Assembly (NCBI GenBank): GCA_036417435.1
Contig: CM070908.1
Location: 46,657,090 to 46,721,089 of the forward strand
From: Inia geoffrensis
Taxonomy: Eukaryota > Chordata > Mammalia > Artiodactyla > Iniidae
Length of the DNA: 64,000 bases
Direction of reading: 5' to 3'
Shown: piece by piece, positions 11,933 to 23,900 of the stretch
How the letters are laid out: each line of letters starts with the position of its first letter
Position numbering within the stretch: position 1 is the stretch's first letter
The notes under the pieces: model-generated
The model's database searches: none
The model's input: only the letters and a program-made list of their open reading frames with translations
Told to the model about the DNA's origin: nothing
Made by a program: the position numbers and the translations under genes

Positions 11933-14740
11933 ATGCTGGTAAGCATTTTGCCAACTAAAAATTTGCACTTGCCATCTTTGCCATCTACATCTACAAGGAT
12001 CAAATAATGAGCTGCAGTGGCTGCTGACCTTCAACACCCTCTGAATGGAGTTTAGGGTGGAGATCAGGAAGGAGGCACTCTGTGCTCTGGGAAAAACTGA
12101 CAGAACAGGTCTTCTGATAGATATTTTCAGGAGAAGATTTTATGAGCCCGATTCTTGCATCTTCTCATATCTAGTAAAGCACTAAAATCCTTCTGGTGAT
12201 GTCTGCTCCTCATGACTAGCAGTAACCTTCATGAGACTAGCAGAAACATTCTGCATAAATATGTGCTTGATGGCATGTACCCCACCCCCTTCACCAAAAT
12301 CACATGTATACTGACCTTCCCTTCTACTGCTTTGGAGCAGTTTCTGAGCACTATCTGAAATGCTGTCTCTGGACTATAGTCCTCATTTTGCCCCAAGTAA
12401 AGGTTAATTCACAACTCTCACATTGTGCAATTCTTTTTCAGTTGACAATTTGAAGAGATTTAGTAGTCATTTGTTATGTATTTCATGCTAAAAGTTATAT
12501 ATATCTGTCATGAGAATTCATTTTTTGAAAAGGCAGAAGATAAGATCATCTAAAAGGTTCATGGTAGGATTAATAAGCATAATTCAAAAGCATTTTAAGA
12601 ATAAATTAGCAAAGTAATGTTCATTACTTTGGTTGAAGTTGTTTGAAAGAAACAAATATTCTCAAAGGAAAACTAGTGAGGACGTGGGAGAAAAGCAGCC
12701 CATGTCTCTTACAAACCAAATAACAGTCAGCAGACTCTGTCTGTTCTAGACAGCAGGGAGGTCTCCCCGAGGAGGAGGTTATTCTGTTTGTGTGGTGAAT
12801 GAAGACAGGGGAAGACAATTTCCTCCCTAAGGGTTCTCCCTGCTTGCTGTGATTTCCTCTCCTGTTCTTGGAATTCCGACCTGACTTTATCTAAAGTATA
12901 AAAATAAATCACAGAGACAGCTGGTTACCCAAGGGCAGAAAGGAATGTCTCCAAGTTACTTTAGGAGGCTAGGGAGGTGCTCTGGACTGTTAGTTTATCC
13001 TTTGTTTTTGCTGCTGATTTCTGTTATCCCACTGACAGCTACAGGAAGCAGGGAGTGTGCTCCCAACCGTCAGATCATTATGCCCAGTTTAATTCCTGCT
13101 TAATGGGGATGCTATACCAGGACACCCCACAGTGACATCAGTCAATGAATCATTTCCTTGGGCATGTGTACTATTAAATGATTGTCAATCCACATTCTTT
13201 GTCACAAAAAATTTAAGCTAATATTAATTTGGCCTTTTATATTCTGCCAGTGCCTTATGAGAGCTTTCCCAGAAGTGTGTCCTGAGATGTGGGACACATT
13301 CATCAGGAGGTGTTACCAGGGAAACTGTGAGAGGAGAGGTGAGACAGGGGCAGGACAGGAGGCAGGCACAGTGCTGTGGAGGGTGGCTTTGACTCCGTGG
13401 TGCAGGGAACTGTGCAAGAGTGAAGAGCACCCTCAGAGCTGTCTCAGTCAGAGGTGAGGGTGCTGGAGGATTTGCTTCCCTGTACCAGTTGTTACCATTG
13501 CCAGCAGGCAAAATGGGTTCTAGCAAGTTCCCTAAGGACAGTTCCTCAGACATGCAGGCTGTCGGGAGAGAAAGTGCATCAGGAGGCCACACACACAGAA
13601 ATAGTCTGAGGGCCCTGGGTCTGTGGGGCCAGGGTGGAGTCTGGCTGATACTGTACTGAGTGGCTTACTCCTATTGTAGTGCTTAGGTCTTGCATCAAGT
13701 CTAGATTCTATAAACTTTTAAAGTGAAATCTACTATTATCTCCATTATATAGATATGGAAGCTAAACCTTAGAAATGTTAAGTCCTTGGTATGAGGTCAT
13801 CCAAGTAGAAAATCGTGGAGCTGGCATTCAAACCCAAGTCTATGTGAACCAAGGGCCCAAATCCTTAATCAACTTTACTTCTTGTTCCATGTGTAAATAA
13901 ATTTAGACTTTAAGTAATTTGTTTCTTGAGCAATTCACAATATTTATACCTATATGTTCATTAGGAAAATTGCAACAAATTTTCTGAGTTATATAAACAA
14001 CGTTTTGCACAAACCAAAAATGGTTAAAATGTCTGCATGGTTCAAGAGACAAAAACAGTGTATGTACACAATTAATTCATGACATTTAGTCTTTATAGTG
14101 TGACAGCAAATTAAATCGGTTTTATAAGGGCAGTTTCATATAAAGAGTGAAATGAGTATAAAATTATATACACTTAATCATGAGAAGAGAGGAAGAATCT
14201 TTAACTTTGGGAGACATTTTCCTGTATTCATTGCTTATGAGGTATTTTTTTAAGATTGCAATTTGTAGCTATATAGAGCTATATTCTATAATTCACTTAT
14301 TTAATTCCTGTTCTCTGCCATAAAAATGTAATTACTGAGAACAATCAGGTTGTTCCCATTTGATAAAGGATTAAATAAAGCACACTGCATCAAGGTAGAA
14401 GTATGTGGGGGATGTTAACTGTGATGCTACTGAAAGCCCCTCTGGCTTCTGGAAGAAGTAGAATTTCTGTTCCTGCTTCTCATGTCAGTGACTGAGGTTG
14501 GTTTGTCTATTTTCTGGATTAGATCTGTTTTTCAAATAGCCTGTTGAAGGCATCTAACTGAATTTTGGGACAGGAACTGGAAATGTTCTAAGAATTCAGG
14601 TCCTGTAGTCTGAGGTCATTTTCATGAGACTACCTCACAAAATTCTTCCTTCTCCAGGTATTTTGATATTGTGATGTTTCATATTTCATGACCCCAGTTT
14701 TTCAGGTCTACCTGTATCTGTGGCTTTGGTATTTCTCTCT
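11933..14740. other. Non-coding sequence with one MIR
   Basis: No convincing gene. The frame at 13182-13457 has no plausible splice signals or recognisable motif. An old MIR lies at about 13700-13885; the rest is unassigned. Confidence 0.5.
13700..13885 (+). mobile_element. MIR (mammalian-wide SINE)
   Basis: Degenerate match to the MIR core and 3' part: 'attatctccattatatagat', then 'aagtccttggtatgaggtca' and 'ggagctggcattcaaaccca', ending with 'cttaatcaactttact'. Ancient and non-functional. Confidence 0.75.
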
Positions 14741-15289
14741 GTGACAGACATCCTAAGGTGACCCCAATCATTCATTCTATTGTATAATCCCCTCCCCTTG
14801 TGTGTAGGCTACACCTGTGACTTGCTTATAACAACTAGTAAAGGTGATGGACTGTCACTCCCTTGACTTGGTTATATTATAAAACTGTCTTAATGAGAAA
14901 GAGAGAGATAAATACAGACAGACAGAGAGAGGGAGACTGACTTTCCTACTGGCCTTGAAGAAGCAAGCTGCCTTGATATGAACTGTCTTGTCTATAGAAA
15001 GGGTCACCAGGCAGGGGACTACAGCCAGCATTCAATTATTGAGACCTTATCCTACAAATACAAGGAACTCAAGTGTGTCAAAAATTGCATGAGCTTGCAA
15101 GAGGATCTTAAGGCTCTGAAGAGACCCCAGACCATGGCCCACACTTTGAATCCAGGCTATGAGAGAACTCACTTGAGGTGTGTTCAAATTTCTGACCTCC
15201 AGAAATTGTGAGAGAAAAAGAAAAAGTGTGTACTTTCCAACTGCTAAGTGTATAGCAATTTGTTATACAGCAATAAAAACCTGATACAC
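14741..15289 (+). mobile_element. MLT1-type LTR (ERVL-MaLR)
   Basis: Starts near TGTGACAGACATCCTAAGG and contains the diagnostic 'ggccttgaagaagcaagctg' (14951-14970), 'acctccagaaattgtgagag' (15197-15216), and the terminal 'gcaataaaaacctgatacac'. About 550 bases, unusually long for a solo MLT1, which may reflect internal additions. Ancient mammalian retrotransposon relic. Confidence 0.82.
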
Positions 15290-15292
15290 CTG

Positions 15293-15680
15293 CCCGCACT
15301 AACGTTGGGTCTGAACGTGTGATCTGATTTAGCCAGTGGAATGGGGAAAACTTGATGGAAGCAGAGGCTTGATAAAGGAGTCTTGCATTTGGACATTCTT
15401 TAACTCTTGCTACCAGCACAAAAACAATACATCTGTTAGGTTACTGGAGGGATGTGAGGGACACATGGAAGACAGCTACCCTGTCCTCTCTGGGTCCATC
15501 CTAGACCAGCCAGACCCCAACAACCAGCCAGCTGATCATAGACACATGAGGGAGCCCTGCTCAGAACAGCAGAACATCAACCAGCTGACCCACTGACTAG
15601 AGAATAAATTCTTGTCAGTGTAAGTCACTAAGTTTAAGATGCCTGATTGTAACATTTGTAACAACAGATAATTGCTATGC
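15293..15680 (+). mobile_element. Old interspersed repeat, probably another LTR
   Basis: Begins 'tgatttagccagtggaatgg' (about 15322), includes 'agcagaacatcaaccagctg' and ends with 'taagtcactaagtttaagat' followed by a T/A-rich end. This is the wording of old mammalian MaLR/MER LTR ends ('taagccactgagtttt'). It directly follows the MLT1 LTR. The family is uncertain. Confidence 0.55.
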
Positions 15681-17826
15681 ATTGCATTGCTTCAGGACAT
15701 ATTTGAGCTTGGACACATACGTGATTGCCTGCTTGGAACTTTAAAAAAAAAATCAAAACACTTAAAAGCATAAAAGCAGAGATTGAGGGAGCTGCTGAGA
15801 GAAAAATATGACCACTTGTTATAAACTCTTGATAGAAGAGAAATTCTTTTCCAATAAGGTTGAAAATACATTTAAAATTTTCTTTAGCATTTTACAGAGT
15901 TTAAGTGACAGCAAAGATAAAGGCTGCTTGCAACTTTTACATACATCTTTTACAGAACAGTCCCATTTTTCTTCTCTTCCAAGGCCTCCTATCTCACCTT
16001 GGAGCCTCAGTGCTCACACAGGAGGACAGAGTCCCCTGCCCACTGTCCCTCCATGTCACAGATCTTCATAGGGCCTCAAGCATCCTCTTTCCCTGCAGGA
16101 AACCTGGTGACAGCCTGTTCCTCTGGCAGGAATGGTGAGAGGGCATGTGGAGACAGGAGAGAGGTCTGGGGATGGGGCTGGTAAGAAAAAGATGCTCTCT
16201 TTGAGGCTCAGAGCAAACTGGAAGTACTCTCCCATTCTGTGGGCACAGGCCTTTGTCTCAGACCCAGAGCTGTCCAGAAACTAGAAGTTCTGTGCAACGT
16301 GAGATTAGTGGTTGAACTTCTTTTTGATCCTCACAAACTCATCAGTAGGAACAAGAAAATACAGGAAGCATTATAACTCAGTTTTGATCCACTAAATGTC
16401 AATAGACAAAATGCAATCAAAAGATTTTTCTTTTAAGTGATTTTCTTGATACTAAAATTTTTAAAAGTAATTTTTAACCATTCAAACTTACAACCATTCA
16501 AAAGAAACTGAAATAGGGGTAAGTCTAACAAAGCATGCATCTTGAAACTACACAAATCTGATGAAAGAAATCAAAGGAAATCTCAATAAATGAAGAGACA
16601 TACTGAATTCATGAACTAGAAAACTACATGGTAAAGATGTGAATTCCTAAAATTAGTACAAGGTTACAATTCCTATCAAAATCTCAGCAACAATTTTTGT
16701 AGATATAGGTAAGCTTTTAAGTGATTTTTGTTTTCCATTTTAGAAGAGTAAAAAGATGGAATCTTTCCTCAACTTGTTTATCAACTGGTTTACTTGCAAA
16801 CAACTGAAGTACCTTGAAGTATTTCTTTTCTAATTTAGCTAAGTGTAACCACATGCAAGTCTGCTTGCATTTATCTAAGTTCCATATAGATTTCTTGTAA
16901 TATTATTGCACTGTCAGATGAAATGGGCCTGAGAACATGGATGAAAGATGGAGAAGAAAACATGGTCCTCAGGGGAGAACCATGTTCACTTACTGGCAGA
17001 TAAAGCTGTTTCTTTAGAATGCTTCACAGGGACCCTCTCCTAAGGACAAGTTACTGGGAGCCGTCTGCTACTACGCTGGGTGGTCAGCTTACCTGAGACA
17101 GTGCTGAGGTAACAGTCCAATGCACACTGGGGAAAGGTGTGATCAGCTACCTCCAGAAGACCCCGCAGCAGGAATCATTCAAGTCCTGGAGCTCCCTGGC
17201 CCCTTGCCAACTGCTCACCACCTGGTGACCAGCCTGCTGGGTGATGCCAGGCACTGGGGAACCACTGGCCTTCTACTTGCCCTCTGACTTCTCAAAGCAG
17301 TTTTTATCTGGGGATCATCTCACCTCCTTGAAAGGTTCATCTTTCCTCTTTGACAAGTTAGGATTTCACTTCTGAGCACTTGCATTTATTCATTTTTCTC
17401 AGTGTTAATGTTAGGCTCATCCAAACAGTTCATCTATTCCTTCTGGACATGAGGTATCCCTGAACCAGCTCCATTCCTTTCAAAGTTCACGAGGTAAACA
17501 CAGAGGACATGGAGGGCAAGGAAAGCTAAAATGTAATGCCATTTATAAGACATAATTCTTTTTCAGAACTCTGACTCAACTGGTGCTTGAAATGTAGAAC
17601 TAAATCATGGGTTAAGAATATTTTATGAGATTCTTTCAGTCTGGCTTAAAGGTGCTAAGGCCTTAAAACATTTGTTCCTCTTGGTTTGTTATTTCTAGTC
17701 CAATCCTCTTTCTACTTGTTTTTTTGGAAACAATTCGTCACATTTGCAAAAACTTCAGCTAATTTTTCATTTGTGAGTTCACCAGGTCAATTCCAAGCAC
17801 CTATTCAGACTTGTTGATTACCTATC
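15681..17826. other. Non-coding sequence, no feature recognised
   Basis: AT-rich mammalian non-coding DNA. Frames near 15808-16184 and elsewhere are short, overlap one another and lack splice or domain support. Confidence 0.5.
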
Positions 17827-17841
17827 AAAATGACAGTAACT
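17827..17841. repeat. Target-site duplication, left of L1 copy B
   Basis: 'aaaatgacagtaact'. The right partner at 25156-25170 reads 'aaaaagacagtaact' (one mismatch, the last ten bases identical). It starts at an A run preceded by TC, close to the preferred L1 endonuclease site. Confidence 0.85.
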
Positions 17842-17853
17842 GAGGGATTAAGA

Positions 17854-17863
17854 AAGATGGCGG
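17854..17863 (+). promoter_or_regulatory. YY1-type site at L1 start
   Basis: AAGATGGCGG, 12 bases from the 5' end of the element. Known in other mammals to direct accurate start-site choice for full-length L1 RNA. The older full-length L1s in the window keep decayed forms: AAGATGGTGG on the minus strand near 46741-46750 and GAGATGGTGG near 48283-48292. Confidence 0.75.
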
Positions 17864-18778
17864 AAGAGTAAGACGCGGAGATCACCTTCCTCCCCACAGA
17901 TACACCAGAAATACATCTACACGTGGAACAACTCTTACAGAACACCTACTGAAGGCTGGCAAAAGACCTCAGACCTCCTAAAAGGCAAGAAACTCCCCAC
18001 GTACCTGGGTAGGGCAAAAGAAAAAAAGAAAAAACAGAGACAAAAGAATAGGGACGGGACCTGCACCAGTGGGAGGGAGCTGTGAAGGAGCTAAAGTCTC
18101 CACACACTAGGAAGCCCCTTAACGGGCAGAGACTGCGGGAGGCGGAGGAGGGAGCTTCGGAGCCGCAGAGGAGAGCACAGCAACAGGGGTGCGGAGGGGA
18201 AAGCGGAGAGACTCCCGCATAGAGGATCGGTGCCGACCGGCACTCACCAGCCCGAGAGGCTTGTCGGCTCACCCGCCGGGGCGGGCAGGGCTGCGAGCTA
18301 AAGCTCGGGTTTCGGTTTCAGACGGAGCGCAGGGAAAGGACTGGGGTTGGCGGCTTGAACATAGCCTGAAGGGGGTAGTGCACCACGGCTAGCCGGGAGG
18401 GAGTCCGGAGGAAAGTCTGCACCTGCCAAAGAGGCAAGAGACTTTAAACACACGGCGGGCCTCAGGCTGGTGCAGCGTCACGCCGGCCTCTGCCCCCGCA
18501 GGCCCGCCCCGCACGCCGTGCCCCTCTCTCCCCTCGGCCAGTGTGCGCCAAAGCCCCCGAATCAGAGGCTCCTTTAACCCTGTCCTGTCTGAGTGAAAAA
18601 CAGACGCCCTCCAGCGACCTACACGCAGAGGCGGGGCCAAATCCAAAGCTGAGCCCCTGGGAGCTGTGAGAACAAAGAAGTGAAAGGGAAATCTCTCCCA
18701 GCAGCCTCAGAAGCCGCGGATTAAAGCTCCACAATCAGCTTGATGTACCCTGCTTCTGTGGAATACATGAATAGACAG

Positions 18779-19320
18779 TGACTCATCCCAAATTGGGGTG
18801 GTGGACTTCATATGCAAGATTTATGATTTTTTCCCCTTTTTCCTCTTTTTGTGAAAGTGTATGTGTACGCTTCTCTTTGAGATCTTGTCTGTATAGCTTT
18901 GTTTCCACCATTTGTCCTAGGGTTCTATCCGTCCATTGTTTTTTTTCTCCTTTTTTTTCTTAATAATTAATTTTAATAATTCTATTATACTTTACCTTCC
19001 CTCTTTCTTTCCTTCCTTCCCCCCTTTATACAACGAATCATCCCAAGTAGAGGAGGTGGTCTTTGAAAGCAAGATCTATGATTTTTTCCCCTTTACCTCT
19101 TTTCGTGAGGGTGTATGTGTAAGCTTCAGTGTAGGATTTTGTCTGTATAGCGTGGCTTTCAACATTTGTCCTAAGGTTATATCCATCCTTTTTCTTTTTT
19201 TTTTTTTTTTTTTTTTCTTTTTTCCCCTAAATAATTATGTTTTAATTCAATAACTTTATTATATTTTACTTCATTCTATTTTACAGTATCTACTTTCTGT
19301 CCTTTTTCCTTCCTTCCTTC
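18779..19320 (+). repeat. Tandem duplication (about 258-base unit) inside L1 5'UTR
   Basis: Two diverged copies in direct orientation. Unit 1 starts near 'actcatcccaaattg' (18781) and unit 2 near 'aatcatcccaagtag' (19037). Shared blocks in the same order are 'atgattttttcccctttt', 'tgtatgtgta', 'ttgtctgtatagc', 'catttgtccta' and an AT-rich 'aataatt' region followed by TTCC runs. The unit looks like an added promoter monomer. Differences between units show that the duplication predates this insertion. Confidence 0.75.
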
Positions 19321-19440
19321 CTCCCTCCTCCTTTCTTTCCTTCTGGCCTTCTTTCCTTCTTCTTTCTTCCTTCCTTCCCTCCCTCCTTCCTCCCTTCCTT
19401 CCTTCCTTCCCTCCTTTCTTTCTTTCTTTCTATCTTCCTA
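19290..19440. repeat. Polypyrimidine TTCC/CTTT tract
   Basis: Long C/T-only stretch dominated by TTCC, CCTCC and CTTT units within the 5'UTR of L1 copy B. Likely slippage-prone and variable in length. Confidence 0.92.
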
Positions 19441-19988
19441 TTTCTACTAATTCTCTCTACTTTCTCTCCCTTTTAATCTGAGCTGTGTGGATGAAAGGTT
19501 CTTGCTGCTCCTGCCAGGAATCAGGACTCTGCCTCTGAGGGGGGAGAGCCAACATCAGGACACTGGTCCACAAGAGATTTCCCAGCACCACATAATATCA
19601 AACGGTGAAAATCTCCCAGGGATCTCCACCTTAACACCAGCACCCAGCTTCACTCAACGGCCAGCAAGCTACAGGGCTGGACAGCCTATGCCAAACAACT
19701 AGCAAAACAGAAACACTACCCCACCCATTAACAGAGAGGCTGCCTAAAATCATAATAAGTCCAGAGACACGCCAAAACACACCACCAGACGTGGACCTGC
19801 CCACCAGAGAGACAAGATCCAGCCTCATCCACCAGAACACAAGCACTAGTCACCTCCACCAGGAAGCATACACAACCCACTAGACCAACCTTAGCCACTG
19901 GAGACAGACATCAAAAACAACGGGAACTACGAACCTGCAGCCTGCTAAAAAAAAAAAAGGGAACACCAAACACAGTAAGATAAGCAAA

Positions 19989-20894
19989 ATGAGAAGACAG
20001 AAAAACACACAGCAGATGAAGGAGCAAGATAAAAATGCACCAGACCTAACAAATGAAGAAGTAATAGGCAGTCTACCTGAAAAAGAATTCAGAATAATGA
20101 TAGTAAAGATGATCCAGAATCTCGGAAATAGAATGGAGGCAGGGATGGAGAAGATGCAAGAAATGTTTAACAAAGATCTAGAAGAACTAAAGAACAAACA
20201 AACAGAGATGAACAACACAATAACTGAAATGAAAAATACACTAGATGGGATCAATAGCAGAATAACTGAGGCAGAAGAACGGATAAGTGACCTGGAAGAT
20301 AAAATAGTGGAAATAACTAATGCAGAGCAGAATAAAGAAAAAAGAATGAAAAGAACTGAGGACAGTCTCAGAGACCTCTGGGACAACATTAAATGCACCA
20401 ACATTCGAATTATAGGGGTTCCAGAGGATGAAGAGAAAAAGAAAGGGACTGAGAAAATATTTGAAGAGATTATAGTTGAAAACTTCCCTAATATGGGAAA
20501 GGAAATAGTTAACCAAGTCCAGGAAGCAGAGAGAGTCCCATACAGGATAAACCCAAGGAGAAATACACCAAGACACATATTAATCAAACTCTCAAAAATT
20601 AAATACAAAGAAAGCATATTAAAAGCAGCAAGGGAAAAGAAACAAATAACACACAAGGGAATCCCCATAAGGCTAACAGCTGATCTCTCAGCAGAAACTC
20701 TGCAAGCCAGAAGGGAGTGGCAGGACATACTGAAAGTGATGAAGGAGAAAAGCCTGCAACCATGACTACTCTACCCAGCAAAGATCTCATTCAGATTTGA
20801 TGGAGAAATTAAAACCTTTACAGACAAGCAAAAGCTGAGAGAGTTCAGCACCACCAAACCAGCTTTACAACAACTGCTGAAGGAACTTCTCTAG
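19989..20894 (+). pseudogene. L1 ORF1p copy B, single nonsense codon near the C-terminus
   Basis: Frame of 302 codons starting MRRQKNTQQMKEQ. Residues about 40-150 form the coiled-coil part, then the RRM-like domain (NIRIIGVPEDEE) and the C-terminal domain (RINPRRNTPRHILIKLS). Codon 259 is TGA (20763-20765) where copy A has CGA. This is the transition expected from deamination of a methylated CpG. Translation ends at 258 residues, missing the last 43, which are part of the C-terminal nucleic-acid-binding domain. The reading frame beyond the stop stays open to the normal end at 20892-20894, so this is the only visible lesion. Confidence 0.94.
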
Positions 20895-20952
20895 ACAAGA
20901 AACATAAGAGGAGGAAAGGACCTATAACAACGAACCCAAAACAATTTAGAAA

Positions 20953-23900
20953 ATGGGAATAGGAACATGCATATCGATAATTACCTTAAATGTAAATGGA
21001 CTAAATGCTCCCACCAAAAGACACAGATTGGCTGAATGGATACAAAAACAAGACCCATATATATGCTGTCTACAAGAGACCCACTTCAGACCTAGAGACA
21101 CATACAGACTGAAAGTAAGGGGATGGAAAAAGATATTCCATGCAAATGGAAGTCAAAAGAAAGCTGGAGTAGCAATTCTCATATCAGACAAAATAGACTT
21201 TAAAATAAAGACCATTACAAGAGACAAAGAAGGACACTACATAATGATGAAGGGATCGATCCAAGAAGAAGACATAACAATTGTAAATATTTATGCACCT
21301 AACACAGGAGCACCTCAATACATAAGGCAAAAACTAACAGCCATAAAAGGGGAAATCGACAGTAATACACTCATAGTAGGGGACTTCAACACCCCACTTT
21401 CACCAATGGACAGATCATCCAAAATGAAAATAAATAAGGAAACACAAGCTTTAAATGATACACTAAACAAGATGGACTTAATTGATATCTATAGGACACT
21501 CCATCCAAAAACAACAGAATACACATTTTTCTCAAGTGCTCATGGAACATTCTCCAGGATAGATCATATCTTGGGTCACAAATCAAGCCTTGGTAAATTT
21601 AAGAAAATTGAAATTGTATCAAGTATCTTTTCCGACCACAACGCCATGAGACTAGATATCAATTACAGGAAAAGATCTGTAAAAAATACAAACACATGGA
21701 GGCTAAACAATACATTACTCAATAATGAAGTGATCACTGAAGAAATCAAAGAGGAAATTAAAAAATACCTAGAAACAAATGACAATGGAGACACAACGAT
21801 CCAAAACCTATGGGATGCTGCAAAAGCAGTTCTAAGAGGGAAGTTTATAGCAATACAAGCCCACCTTAAGAAGCAGGAAACATCTCGAATAAACAACCTA
21901 ACCTTACACCTAAAGCAATTAGAGAAAGAAGAACAAAAAAACCCCAAATTTAGTAGAAGGAAAGAAATTATAAAAATCAGATCAGAAATAAACGAAAAAG
22001 AAATGAAGGAAACAATAGCAAAGATCAATAAAACTAAAAGTTGGTTCTTTGAGAAGATAAACAAAATAGATAAACCTTTAGCCAGACTCATCAAGAAAAA
22101 AAGGGAGAAGACTCAAATCAATAGAATTAGAAATGAAAAAGGAGAAGTAACAACTGACACTGCAGAAATAAAAATGATCATGAGAGATTACTACAAGCAA
22201 CTCTATGCCAATAAAATGAACAATCTGGAAGAAATGGACAAATTCTTAGAAATGCACAAACTACCAAGACTGAATCAGGAAGAAATAGAAAATATGAACA
22301 GACCAATCACAAACACTGAAATTGAAACTGTGATTAAAAATATTCCAACAAACAAAAGCCCAGGACCAGATGGCTTCACAGCCGAATTCTATCAAGCATT
22401 TAGAGAAGAGCTAACACCTATCCTTCTCAAACTCTTCCAAAACATAGCAGAGGGAGGAACACTCCCCAATTCCTTCTATGAGGCCACCATCACCTTGATA
22501 CCAAAACCAGACAAGGATGTCACAAAGAAAGAAAACTACAGGCCAATATCACTGATGAACATAGATGCAAAAATCCTCAACAAAATACTAGCAAACAGAA
22601 TCCAACAGCACATCAAAAGGATCATACACCATGATCAAGTGGGGTTTATTCCAGGAATGCAAGGATTCTTCAATATACGCAAATCTATCAATGTGATAAA
22701 CCATATTAACAAATTGAAGGAGAAAAACCATATGATCATCTCAATAGATGCAGAGAAAGCTTTTGACAAAATTCAACACCCATTTATGATAAAAACCCTA
22801 CAGAAAGTAGGCATAGAGGGACCTTTCCTCAACATAATAAAGGCCATATATGACAAACCCACAGCCAACATCATCCTCAATGGTGAAAAACTGAAAGCAT
22901 TTCCACTAAGATCAGGAACAAGACAAGGTTGCCCACTCTCACCACTCTTATTCAACATAGTTTTGGAAGTTTTAGCCACAGCAATCAGAGAAGAAAAGGA
23001 AATAAAAGGAATCCAAATCGGAAAAGAAGAAGTAAAGCTGTCACTGTTTGCAGATGACATGATACTATACATAGAGAATCCTAAAGATGCTACCAGAAAA
23101 TTACTAGAGATAATCAATGAATTTGGTAAAGTAGCAGGATACAAAATTAATGCACAAAAATCTCTGGCATTCCTATATACTACTGATGAAAAATCTGAAG
23201 GTGAAATCAAGAAAACACTGCCATTTACCATTGCAACAAAAAGAATAAAATACCTAGGAATAAACCTACCTAGGGAGACAAAAGACCTGTATGCAGAAAA
23301 TTATAAGACAGTGATGAAAGAAAGTAAAGACGATACAAGTAGATGGAGGGATATACCATGTTCTTGGATTGGAAGAATCAACATTGTGAAAATGACTCTA
23401 CTACCCAAAGCAACTTATAGATTCAATGCAATCCGTATCAAACTGCCACTGGCATTTTTCACAGAACTAGAACAAAAAATTTCACAATTTGTATGGAAAC
23501 ACAAAAGACCCCGAATAGCTAAAGCAATCTTGAGAGCAAAAAACGGAGCTGGAGGAATCAGGCTCCCTGACTTCAGACTATACTACAAAGCTACAGTAAT
23601 CAAGACAGTATGGTACTGGCACAAAAACAGAACGATAGATCAATGGAACAGAATAGAAAGCCCAGAAGTAAACCCACGCACATATGGACACCTTATCCTT
23701 GATAATGGTGGCAGGAATATACAGTGGAGAAAGGACAGCCTCTTCAATAAGTGGTGCTGGGAAAACTGGACAGCTACATGTAAAAGTATGAGCTTAGATC
23801 ACTCCCTAACACCATACACAAAAATAAGCTCAAAATGGATTAAAGACCTAAATGTAAGGCCAGAAACTATCAAACTCTTAGAGGAAAACATAGGCAGGAC

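Larger units (their letters stand above)
17842..19988 (+). promoter_or_regulatory. L1 copy B 5'UTR with internal promoter
   Basis: The first bases carry AAGATGGCGG (17854-17863), matching the YY1 site that positions transcription start in L1 promoters. A CpG-rich, GC-rich stretch follows (about 18110-18725), resembling a small CpG island, then a tandemly duplicated T-rich unit (18779 to about 19320) and a long pyrimidine tract. Internal Pol II promoter function is known for L1 5'UTRs; activity of this copy is inferred. CpGs are still dense, in keeping with young age. Confidence 0.82.

Noticed and set aside
13182..13457. 91-codon plus-strand frame and its 122-codon antisense partner
   Set aside because: Overlapping frames on both strands, no splice sites of quality, no homology recognised.
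19880..20728. 282-codon minus-strand frame with hydrophobic residues, resembling a membrane protein
   Set aside because: It is the antisense of L1 ORF1; the purine-rich sense strand yields Leu/Ser/Phe-rich antisense frames. The same frame recurs at other L1 copies.
22773..23231. 152-codon minus-strand frame (also at 3235-3693)
   Set aside because: Antisense shadow of the L1 reverse transcriptase.
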